A DNA stretch of 64,000 nt from JAUPKT01 sp964427855 (GTDB lineage: Bacteria; Desulfobacterota; Desulfomonilia; Desulfomonilales; Desulfomonilaceae): the NCBI GenBank assembly GCA_964427855.1, contig CAYRVH010000004.1:1-64000 (forward strand). Direction: 5' to 3'. The position numbers and the translations under genes were made by a program. Under the pieces are notes generated by a model. It was not told the DNA's origin. It searched no databases and saw only the letters and a list, made by a program, of their open reading frames with translations. Shown one piece after another: positions 17,263 to 24,775 of this stretch (the first letter of the stretch is position 1; every line of letters begins with the position of its first letter).

Positions 17263-18192
17263 TCACCGATTATCGTGTGTATCATCGCCCTTTCCACATA
17301 GCGCCGTCTCGCGCCTCCAGGCCCTCACGATCCTGAGGAAATCCCTCATGGGTCTCGAAAGGGCCACGCTTCTTAATAACAAAATATCGGCATAGAATCG
17401 AATGTTTCCTTCGAGCAGCTTGATTTGCTTCAGTGTTCCTGCTGACAATTCCCCCTGAATCTCACGCGACAGAATGAACGAAACCCCCATATTTCTCTCG
17501 ATGTAGGCGAGGATAAAGCCCAAACTTTCTGACTCTATCATGACTGAAGGCGCGACCCCCAACTCCTGGAGCCTTCTATCAACGGCGTCCCGAGACCCCG
17601 AGCCTCGTTCGCGTACAATGAGAGACTCTCCTGAAAGCGCCTTGATAGATACGGGGGGGCCGCCCGCAAGCGGATGGTCCGGCCGAGCGACGAGTATCAT
17701 CTCCTCCGACGCAAAAGGGATTGCTCGCAGGGACTTGTCGTATGCGGTCCTCGCAACGACCACCATGTCCTCCCTTCTGTTTCGCAGTCGGCTCATCAAC
17801 TCAAAAGAATTGCCTTCGCTCAGGAAAACTTGCACCGAGGGATAGACTCGTTGAAAACTCGCCAGAAGGTCCGGCATCACGGTCCGCGCGTAATCTTTGC
17901 TCGTTCCTATGCGAAGCGTACACGACGAGGGCGTTTTCGCATTCTTGAGGAGTGCATGAATCTGATCCACGCGGGAAAAAATAATTTTGGAGAGCAGCCA
18001 AATGGATTCGCCCATTTCCGTTAATTTGTATTGATTCGCCTCCCGGTAGAAAAGCTTGACCCCGCAAGACTCTTCGAAGCACCTCAGCTGCTGGGAGACT
18101 GCCGGCTGGGAAATATGCAAAAATTCGGCGGTCTGCGACATGCTTCTGAACTTGCAAAAGTGGTGGAAGGTTTCGAGATGCTTTAAGTTCAT
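17263..18192 (-). CDS. LysR-family transcriptional regulator, probable phenol-cluster regulator
   Basis: A 309-residue LysR protein. The winged helix-turn-helix is at residues 1-60 (MNLKHLETFHHFCKFRSMSQTAEFLHISQPAVSQQLRCFEE). The co-inducer-binding part follows from about residue 90, with LRIGTSKDYARTVMPDLLASF and ESESLGFILAYIERNMGVSFI. It lies upstream of, and in divergent orientation to, the UbiX/phenylphosphate synthase cluster, the usual LysR arrangement for controlling a catabolic operon. Two A/T-rich dyads sit just before its start codon. The phenol or 4-hydroxybenzoate inducer is a guess from context. Confidence 0.93.
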   Translation of the reverse strand: MNLKHLETFHHFCKFRSMSQTAEFLHISQPAVSQQLRCFEESCGVKLFYREANQYKLTEMGESIWLLSKIIFSRVDQIHALLKNAKTPSSCTLRIGTSKDYARTVMPDLLASFQRVYPSVQVFLSEGNSFELMSRLRNRREDMVVVARTAYDKSLRAIPFASEEMILVARPDHPLAGGPPVSIKALSGESLIVRERGSGSRDAVDRRLQELGVAPSVMIESESLGFILAYIERNMGVSFILSREIQGELSAGTLKQIKLLEGNIRFYADILLLRSVALSRPMRDFLRIVRAWRRETALCGKGDDTHDNR

Positions 18193-18223
18193 GGTCGCCC
18201 GACACGCGATGAAATAACCTCAA

Positions 18224-18256
18224 TTATAGTATAAGCCGACATTATAGACATATAAT
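18224..18256. promoter_or_regulatory. Paired A/T-rich dyads upstream of the LysR gene
   Basis: TTATA-G-TATAA (18224-18234) and ATTATA-GACA-TATAAT (18241-18256) are both perfect inverted repeats, 6 bp apart and 32 bp before the LysR start. LysR proteins bind interrupted T/A dyads in the gap between their own gene and their target, so this is a good operator candidate. It may serve for autoregulation and, more distantly, for the plus-strand cluster. Confidence 0.55.
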
Positions 18257-18855
18257 TTTTTATAGCTTGACTTCCCCGAGCCAATCCCAAATAATCCTTA
18301 ATGTATCCAAGGCAAGAGAGCGCACACCATTGGCGGTTCGTTGCCATTTAAGGACTGCCGAAGAAGAACAAGAACGCCCAAGGCGTGCATAGCCGCGGAA
18401 AATCGCGTGTGCGCGTGATGAGACAATAAGACAAAATATCCTACCACTTCTGCGACCATTCACGGCAGAAGACGACTACATGTTTGAAACTCTCACAAAT
18501 CGACGCCGTGAAAGGGATATGCCTCTCATGGTACGTAATAAGGTTCAACGTTTGAGGAACTCGATGAGTCGAGTCAAAGTCATCGAGGCAACTCACAAAA
18601 AAGTGGGCTTTTGAAAAAACCATTGCATCTGGACCTTGCGTCTCAGGCATGAAGCGTGCGGATGTTCTCTGGATTTATGACAAAAATGCTCATGAATTAT
18701 GAGGATGCGAAGAAGCAACGCTCAAACAAGTGATGCACGCGGCGCCAGCCCGCATGCGTTCACCCGCTCAACAACCAGCGGCCATGCATGGGGGCCTCTT
18801 GCCTCGCAAGGTCGCGAGAAGAGACTGCAAAAGGATCGAAAGGTAACAACGACGT
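18257..18855. other. Long leader between LysR gene and phenol cluster
   Basis: Six hundred bases without a supported gene. Minus-strand frames of 67-69 codons here match nothing I recognise. A small dyad ACTCGA-TGAG-TCGAGT lies near 18559-18574. No clear sigma-70 or sigma-54 promoter was found by eye, although the plus-strand cluster must be transcribed from somewhere in this region. GAAAGG near 18838-18843 may be the ribosome-binding site for the UbiX gene. Confidence 0.45.
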
Positions 18856-19419
18856 GTGAGGCGTATAATAGTCGGTATCAGTGGGGCAAGCGGCGTAATA
18901 TACGGCGTCCGCTTGTTGGAAGTCTTGTCAGGAATTGAAGAGGTCGAGACGCACCTCATCATGTCCCGGGCAAGTCGAGTGACCATGGAGTATGAGACAT
19001 CCTTCACCCCCGAGTACGTGGAGCGCTTGGCAGATGTGTCTCATGCGCCGGAAAATCTCGCTGCGTGCGTCTCCAGTGGGTCGTTCAAAGCGGACGGGAT
19101 GATTGTGGCGCCGTGTTCGATAAAGAGTCTCGCCATGATTGCCAATTCGATAAATGACAATCTGCTTATTCGGGCTGCGGACGTCACGCTCAAAGAGAGA
19201 CGCAAACTTGTGTTGATTGTGCGAGAGACTCCTCTTCATCTCGGGCATCTCAGACACATGGTGTCGGTTACGGAAATGGGGGGCGTCATCCTGCCGCCAG
19301 TCCCCTCGTTTTATCATAACCCGAAAACCATCATGGATATCCTGGATCAGACGTTAGGCAAGGCGTTAGATCAGCTCGGCATTCAGCATCAGCTTTTTGA
19401 CCGTTGGGCTGGCGGATGA
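18856..19419 (+). CDS. UbiX-family flavin prenyltransferase
   Basis: A 187-residue UbiX/Pad1-type enzyme that attaches dimethylallyl to FMN to make the prenylated FMN cofactor of UbiD decarboxylases and carboxylases. It starts with the nucleotide-binding loop GISGASGVIYGVRLLEVL, and carries the conserved APCSIKSLAMIANSINDNL segment and LVLIVRETPLHLGHLRHM phosphate-binding region, then PPVPSFYHNP. The start is GTG at 18856. It is the first gene of the cluster and overlaps the next by four bases. It should supply prenyl-FMN to the UbiD protein at 22987-24426. Confidence 0.93.
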   Translation: MRRIIVGISGASGVIYGVRLLEVLSGIEEVETHLIMSRASRVTMEYETSFTPEYVERLADVSHAPENLAACVSSGSFKADGMIVAPCSIKSLAMIANSINDNLLIRAADVTLKERRKLVLIVRETPLHLGHLRHMVSVTEMGGVILPPVPSFYHNPKTIMDILDQTLGKALDQLGIQHQLFDRWAGG

Positions 19420-19928
19420 AAGCGGAGGAATTCGAAAGGACAGTGAAATCTTTTATGGATAGATACACGACGATGGCGTTGTCTTGCAGTATGAACGACC
19501 GGCCATGGACAGCTCCTGTGTACTATGCGAGAAGCGGTTACGATCTCCTGTTCTTTTCATCCCCAACTTCTCGTCACTCTCAAATCTTCGCCCAAAATCC
19601 TCAGGCTTCGGCAGCCATATATGGCGACTATTCTGATTGGAAGTCCATAAAAGGCCTTCAACTAGAGGGCATTGTGAGTCAGGTAAACTCACCTGTGGCG
19701 TTTACCAAGGCATTTGCAACCTATGTGAAACGGCACCCTTTTGTAAAGGATGTAATGAAGGATCCAAGGACGCTTTCCAGCAAGCTCTTGCAGGGGGGCT
19801 CGAGAGTATCGCTCTATGTCTTCCATCCTCGGACCATCCGCTATCTCGACAATGCAGTACAGTTTGGATCACGGTGGATGATCGAGTTGAGAGAAGGGGC
19901 GCGTATATCCGAGCCGGTTCTGGATTGA
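19416..19928 (+). CDS. Pyridoxamine 5'-phosphate oxidase-like FMN-binding protein
   Basis: A 170-residue split-barrel flavin-binding protein of the PNPOx-like superfamily (RFMDRYTTMALSCS-type first strand, DRPWTAPVYYARSGYDLLFFSSPTSRH, then LEGIVSQV). The ATG at 19416 makes an ATGA overlap with the UbiX stop; a TTG at 19404 is possible but less likely. Its substrate is unknown. Tight coupling to the prenyl-FMN synthase raises the possibility of a flavin-handling role (FMN reduction, storage or delivery), which is inference only. Confidence 0.8.
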   Translation: MKAEEFERTVKSFMDRYTTMALSCSMNDRPWTAPVYYARSGYDLLFFSSPTSRHSQIFAQNPQASAAIYGDYSDWKSIKGLQLEGIVSQVNSPVAFTKAFATYVKRHPFVKDVMKDPRTLSSKLLQGGSRVSLYVFHPRTIRYLDNAVQFGSRWMIELREGARISEPVLD

Positions 19929-19966
19929 TGGGGCATCAAAGAGGGAGATCGTGTTGCGGTCCCCAA

Positions 19967-19980
19967 CGCATGATCATGCG
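19967..19980. promoter_or_regulatory. Perfect 14-bp palindrome before ppsA
   Basis: CGCATGATCATGCG is fully self-complementary and lies in the 80-bp gap between the FMN-binding protein gene and the phenylphosphate synthase gene, 29 bp before its ATG. It could be an operator or a small mRNA hairpin. Confidence 0.4.
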
Positions 19981-20008
19981 ATAGAACAATCAGACGGGAG
20001 GTGGAGAG

Positions 20009-21841
20009 ATGGCTGACCTAAAATTCCCTAATCCTCATGAGGCGGAACAGTTACCCGGTACAGAAGGGTGGGAACGTATGTACCCCTACCATTATCTGTA
20101 CACCACTGAGGATCCGGAACGAAAGGCCTACGAAGAGAAGATGTTCTGGTTCTATGATGGGCTTCATTATCCAGAGCCGATGTATCCGTTTGACATCATT
20201 TGGGACGAGGCGTGGTTCCTGGCGCTCTCACAATTCAACACGAAGTTCTTCATAGTTCCGCCTGCCCTGGGCATCGATCACCGAATCCACAACGGATACA
20301 TCTACATCACGCCGTTGCCTGTTGCGAATCCCGAGGAAATCCCAAAGCGCGCCGAGCTATTTATGAAACGAGCTGGGTATTACTACCAAAATTGGGATCG
20401 GCTCCATGACAATTGGGAAGGCAAAATGCGGGGTATTATCAAGCAGCTCGCTGACCTCAAAATTCCCACATTGCCCGAGATGGAGGATGAATCGGTCGTC
20501 ACTGAAGGGATAGGCGTTTCTACTGGTTATCAGCTCTTGAACGCCTACGACAAGCTCATAGATTTGGGGATACTGGCGTGGCAATACCATTTTGAATTTC
20601 TTAACCTCGGCTATGCCGCGTACGTGGTGTTTGTGGATTTCTGCCAAAAGGCATTTCCAGACATCCCGTTGCAGAAGATCACGCAGATGGTCGGTGGAAT
20701 CGACGTCATCATCTACCGCCCCGACGAGGAACTCAAGAAACTCGCGAAACTCTCCATAGACCTAGGCGTTGACGATATCGCCATGAAGGGCAACGCCGAG
20801 ATCGTATTGAAGGAAATGGCTGCTTCAGAAAATGGCAAGAAATGGCTCGAGGCGTTCGAAGCGGCCCGGGAGCCGTGGTTTTACATTTCCACCGGGACAG
20901 GCTGGTATCACCATGACAAGTCCTGGAACGATGATCTCGACATCCCCCTTTCGGCAATGACCATCTACATCGAAAAACTCCGCAAGGGCGAAAACATCGA
21001 GCGACCCACCGAAGCCATTCGCGAGGAGCGTGAGCGTTTGGCGTCAGAATATCGGGCGCTTCTTGCCACGGACGAAGATCGTCAGACCTTCGATCAAATG
21101 CTTGCCACTGCCCGCACAGTCTTTCCCTATGTGGAGAATCATCTCTTCTACGTAGAACATTGGTTCCATAGCTTGTTCTGGAACAAGATGCGCGAAGTGG
21201 CCAAGATTCTCGTTGAGTTCAAATTTCTCCAAGATGTCGAAGACGTCTGGTACCTCAAGAGGTCTGAGATCAAGGACGCTTTGTGGGACGTGGTGACGAG
21301 TTGGGCGACTGGTTCAAATCCTCGAGGTCCCTTGGTATGGCCCAAAGAGGTTGCATGGCGCAAAGGTGTGATGGACAAGTTCCGGAAATGGGTCCCGCCT
21401 GACGCGATGGGAACAGCGCCCGAGACGGTGACTGAACCCTTCACTATTGTGCTATGGGGTATCACCAGCGAATCCATGACCCAATGGGCGAGGCTCAAGG
21501 CCATTGCAGATGGGGACTTGACTAAAATCGTCGGCTTCCCTGGTTCTCCTGGTGTGGTCGAGGGGGTGGTCCGGGTCTGCCGAACCGTGAAGGAAATCGG
21601 TGAACTAAAAGAAGGGGAGATCTTGGTGGCGCCGACCACATCCCCGAGCTGGGCCCCTGCTTTTCAGAAGATCAAAGCTGCAGTGACTGATGTGGGCGGC
21701 GTCATGTGCCACGCAGCGATCGTCTGTCGAGAGTACGGCCTGCCGGCCGTTGTCGGCACAGGTTCAGCAACATCTCGACTCAAGTCGGGCCAGCGTATCC
21801 GGCTTGATGGCTCGAAAGGCGAAATCGACATCATAGGATAA
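20009..21841 (+). CDS. ppsA: Phenylphosphate synthase subunit 1 (PEP-synthase-like catalytic-His subunit)
   Basis: A 610-residue protein. Phenylphosphate synthase transfers the beta-phosphoryl group of ATP to phenol, the first step of anaerobic phenol degradation in Thauera. There, subunit 1 is about 70 kDa and carries the phosphorylated histidine. This protein matches in size, and its C terminus has the PEP-utilising mobile-domain motif VGGVMCHAAIVCREYGLPAVVG with His at about residue 568, close to the position reported for Thauera (His569). The first 440 residues have no other domain I can name. The ATG at 20009 follows GGGAGGTGGAG. Subunit 2 follows 14 bp downstream in frame terms, and subunit 3 is at 27717. 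Confidence 0.88.
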   Translation: MADLKFPNPHEAEQLPGTEGWERMYPYHYLYTTEDPERKAYEEKMFWFYDGLHYPEPMYPFDIIWDEAWFLALSQFNTKFFIVPPALGIDHRIHNGYIYITPLPVANPEEIPKRAELFMKRAGYYYQNWDRLHDNWEGKMRGIIKQLADLKIPTLPEMEDESVVTEGIGVSTGYQLLNAYDKLIDLGILAWQYHFEFLNLGYAAYVVFVDFCQKAFPDIPLQKITQMVGGIDVIIYRPDEELKKLAKLSIDLGVDDIAMKGNAEIVLKEMAASENGKKWLEAFEAAREPWFYISTGTGWYHHDKSWNDDLDIPLSAMTIYIEKLRKGENIERPTEAIREERERLASEYRALLATDEDRQTFDQMLATARTVFPYVENHLFYVEHWFHSLFWNKMREVAKILVEFKFLQDVEDVWYLKRSEIKDALWDVVTSWATGSNPRGPLVWPKEVAWRKGVMDKFRKWVPPDAMGTAPETVTEPFTIVLWGITSESMTQWARLKAIADGDLTKIVGFPGSPGVVEGVVRVCRTVKEIGELKEGEILVAPTTSPSWAPAFQKIKAAVTDVGGVMCHAAIVCREYGLPAVVGTGSATSRLKSGQRIRLDGSKGEIDIIG

Positions 21842-21870
21842 CGAAGATCATTCGTTTGAGGAATCTCACA

Positions 21871-22950
21871 ATGGATATCGCCAAATATGTGCTTCCGTTC
21901 GAAGCTTGTGACCGCAGCATGGTGAATCGTGTCGGAGGCAAGTGTGCGAGCCTGGGGGAACTTTTGAAGGCTCAAATCCCGGTTCCCCCGGGTTTTGCCA
22001 TCACCACCGATGCGTACGTGGATTTTCTGCGTGAAAATAACTTGAGAGAAAAAATACTAGACAGACTCACGTCCATTGAACCAGGGAACACTGATCATGT
22101 GGAGAGCGCTGCGGCGGACATCCGCAGCTGGGTTGAAGCAGGCCAGATCAGCGAGTTCATGGAGGACGTCATTGCAGAACAATATAGGCTTCTGTCTCGC
22201 CGATCCCGGACGCCCGCTGTTCCCGTGGCAGTGAGATCATCGGCTACTGCAGAAGACTTGCCAGGGGCCAGTTTTGCCGGCCAGCAAGATACGTACCTGT
22301 GGGTAAGAGGCGTGGACGACGTCTTGGGCGCAGTAAAGAAATGCTGGGCCAGCCTCTTCGGCCCAAGGGCCATTGCCTATCGTATCGGGATGGGGTTCGA
22401 CCATCGACTTGTGCAGATCAGCGTGGGAGTTCAAAAAATGGTTCGCTCGTTCGCCGCGGGTGTCATGTTCACCCTCAATCCCTCGACAGGAGATCGAGCA
22501 ACCATCGTGATCAATGCCAACTGGGGATACGGCGAGAGTGTAGTGTCGGGGGAAGTCACACCAGACGAGTTTTGCGTCAACAAGATCACCATGGAGATAA
22601 CGAAGAAAACCATTTCTGAAAAGCATATACGTTACACCACGGATCCCGATACGGATACCGTGGTGAAAATAGAGACGGAACCGGAGCGCCGAACAGCCCA
22701 AAGCCTCTTGGACAAGGAAGCCGTCGAATTGGCCGAACTGGGGAAGCGCATCGAGCGCCATTACGGGATGCCAATGGACATCGAATGGGCTGTGGAGAAA
22801 GGATTACCAACCAAAGGCGCCGTCTATATCTTACAAAGTCGCCCTGAGACGGTATGGAGTCAGAAGGAGGTGAAGCCGGTCATCGAGCCGAAGGCAAGCG
22901 CTATCGAACACATCATAGCCGGGCTAATCAAAGGAAGAAAAATCACGTAG
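21871..22950 (+). CDS. ppsB: Phenylphosphate synthase subunit 2 (ATP-binding, PEP-synthase N-terminal-like)
   Basis: A 359-residue protein equal to the N-terminal ATP-grasp half of PEP synthase. It shows NRVGGKCASLGELLKA, PVPPGFAITTDAY, VAVRSSATAEDLPGASFAGQQ (glycine-rich loop region), GVMFTLNPSTGD and GAVYILQSRPETVW. It would bind ATP and phosphorylate the histidine of subunit 1, releasing AMP and phosphate as in PEP synthase. The ATG at 21871 is preferred to the TTG at 21856. Size agrees with the 40-kDa subunit of Thauera. The enzyme activities of full PEP synthase are thus split between two neighbouring genes here. Confidence 0.9.
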   Translation: MDIAKYVLPFEACDRSMVNRVGGKCASLGELLKAQIPVPPGFAITTDAYVDFLRENNLREKILDRLTSIEPGNTDHVESAAADIRSWVEAGQISEFMEDVIAEQYRLLSRRSRTPAVPVAVRSSATAEDLPGASFAGQQDTYLWVRGVDDVLGAVKKCWASLFGPRAIAYRIGMGFDHRLVQISVGVQKMVRSFAAGVMFTLNPSTGDRATIVINANWGYGESVVSGEVTPDEFCVNKITMEITKKTISEKHIRYTTDPDTDTVVKIETEPERRTAQSLLDKEAVELAELGKRIERHYGMPMDIEWAVEKGLPTKGAVYILQSRPETVWSQKEVKPVIEPKASAIEHIIAGLIKGRKIT

Positions 22951-22986
22951 CACAAAAAGACACCCCCGAGAGGAGGAAACGACTGT

Positions 22987-24426
22987 ATGAAAGAATTGAG
23001 AGATTTTATCAACAAATGCGAGCAAGAAGGGGAACTCCATCGCATCAAAGCCGAAGTCGATTGGAACCTTGAACTCTCGCACATCGCAAAAATTAATGAA
23101 GAGAGAAAAGGGCCGGCTCTGCTTTTTGAAAACGTGAAGGGGTACGACATCCCGGTACTTACCAGCGCATTCACGACCCCCCGTCGTCTGGCCATCGGCC
23201 TGGGCATGCCTTTGAACTACAGCATGTGCGACATGGCGAGGGAATGGATGAAACTGACCACCAAGCAGCTCAAGAAACCTGTTGTGGTGGACTCTGGTCC
23301 CGTATGCGAAATGGTGCTGGAAGGCGATGACGTGGATATACTGTCCCTCCCCGTACCGTTCTTCTATCCAAGGGATGGAGGACGATTCGTCGGGACGGCC
23401 GTGTATCTCGTGACACAGGACAAAGAAACCGGGTGGACCAACCTGGGTACCTACAGGATGCAAGTTCATGATCGCAATCACTGCGGCATCCAGATTATCA
23501 AGGGAAAGCATGCAGACTTCCATTTCAATCAGCACAAGAAAGATGGAACCTTGATGCCGGCAGCTGCGGTGATAGGCGCGGATGCCGTCCACTTCCTGGT
23601 CTCTTCCACACTGGTCTCTGCTCAGGTGGACGAATATGACATCATCAGCACCCTGAGGGGCGAACCGTGCGAAGTCTTTAAGAGCGATCTCACCGGCCTG
23701 TTGCTGCCTGCGAATGCCGAGATCATATTGGAAGGATATGTTGATCCAAAAGACCTGAGAGAAGAAGGTCCTTTCGGAGAATATACCGGTTACTATTCGG
23801 GCGCCAAAGGGGAAGAGTGGCCCAAACAGGTCCTCCACATCCAGAGGATACTGCGCAGGAAAAACCCCATTTTCTGGGCGACTACAGTAGGAAAACCGAT
23901 CACCGACACCCACATGATTCAATCTCTTAATAGAACTGCCACCTTATGGACTGACCTCGAAAACATGAGAGTCCCGGGGATAAAATCAGTCTATATTCCT
24001 GCTGAATCCACGGGACGTTTTTGGACCATCGTCTCTGTGGAACAAAAGTATCCGGGCCACTCCAACCACGTGGGGAACGCAGTCATCGCAACGACTACTG
24101 GACATTATGGACTCAAGGGGGTCATCGTAGTGGACCATGACATCCCGGCGGACGACTGGGATAGGGTCATGTGGGCGCTCTCTGTTCGCTACGATCCCAA
24201 GAGAGATACTCAAATCATCGATCGAGGACGATCGACGCCGCTTGACCCTGCTTTGCCAATCAATGCCAGACAAATAGTGTCCCGAGTTATCCTCGATGCG
24301 TGCACGCCGTACGAATGGGAGAGAAAACCCATAGAGATATTCCTTGACGAGGATATGAAAAAGAAAGTCCTCTCGCGCTGGAAGGAATATGGGTTTGAGG
24401 ATTGGGCTGCGTCGATTTGTAAATGA
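22987..24426 (+). CDS. UbiD-family (de)carboxylase, probable phenylphosphate/phenol carboxylase
   Basis: A 479-residue prenyl-FMN-dependent enzyme. The catalytic triad of the family is in place: Arg157 in GTYRMQVHD, and Glu260 and Glu265 in EEGPFGEYTGYYSG, with the same five-residue spacing as in Fdc1/UbiD. GAGGAGGAAAC precedes the ATG. Placed directly after the phenylphosphate synthase genes, it is the best candidate to carboxylate phenylphosphate to 4-hydroxybenzoate; decarboxylation of 4-hydroxybenzoate is the reverse alternative. Thauera uses two UbiD-like subunits plus a HAD-like delta and a small gamma subunit; only one UbiD gene and neither accessory gene is visible here. Confidence 0.9.
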   Translation: MKELRDFINKCEQEGELHRIKAEVDWNLELSHIAKINEERKGPALLFENVKGYDIPVLTSAFTTPRRLAIGLGMPLNYSMCDMAREWMKLTTKQLKKPVVVDSGPVCEMVLEGDDVDILSLPVPFFYPRDGGRFVGTAVYLVTQDKETGWTNLGTYRMQVHDRNHCGIQIIKGKHADFHFNQHKKDGTLMPAAAVIGADAVHFLVSSTLVSAQVDEYDIISTLRGEPCEVFKSDLTGLLLPANAEIILEGYVDPKDLREEGPFGEYTGYYSGAKGEEWPKQVLHIQRILRRKNPIFWATTVGKPITDTHMIQSLNRTATLWTDLENMRVPGIKSVYIPAESTGRFWTIVSVEQKYPGHSNHVGNAVIATTTGHYGLKGVIVVDHDIPADDWDRVMWALSVRYDPKRDTQIIDRGRSTPLDPALPINARQIVSRVILDACTPYEWERKPIEIFLDEDMKKKVLSRWKEYGFEDWAASICK

Positions 24427-24775
24427 AGCACAGACGGGGTTGGTGCCCCTTGCCTCTCTTCCCTCCTTTTGACCAGGGATAGATGAAACCCATGGGGAAC
24501 AACCCCAACGCGTGGCCTCAACAGATGGAGCGACGATTTCAGCGCGGCGGTAGATGACAACGCGGTATGAAACGCGTGAAAGAGTCAACCGCCTGAAACT
24601 GAGGTCAAATGGATTACGCCGCGTGGCGTGGCTTTCACGGATAGCCGTGGGCGCTATGTGGCTGTGCGATGGCGTGACACGCCTTGAATAATGATGGGGA
24701 ATTCCCCCTCATGGCCGATAGGGCCTGAAAAGGTTCGACCCATGACGCACTTAAGATTATGGAGGACAGCCCTGA
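24427..24775. other. Gap within the phenol cluster
   Basis: About 350 bases without a supported plus-strand gene, splitting the cluster into two blocks. A ribosome-binding site (GGAGG near 24761) precedes the ligase gene. A second promoter may lie here, but none stands out. The long antisense frames over this area are judged to be codon-bias artefacts. Confidence 0.45.

Noticed and set aside
18441..18650. 69-codon minus-strand frame upstream of the UbiX gene
   Set aside because: It has no similarity, no good start context and sits in the leader region; too weak to list as a gene.
18257..18855. Sigma-54 promoter for the phenol cluster
   Set aside because: A TGGACC-TTGCG stretch near 18627 was examined, but the GG to GC spacing is wrong for sigma-54.
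22924..23922. 332-codon minus-strand open frame opposite the UbiD gene
   Set aside because: It lies entirely antisense to a gene with an intact catalytic triad, has no recognisable domain, and is rich in residues expected from reversed codons.
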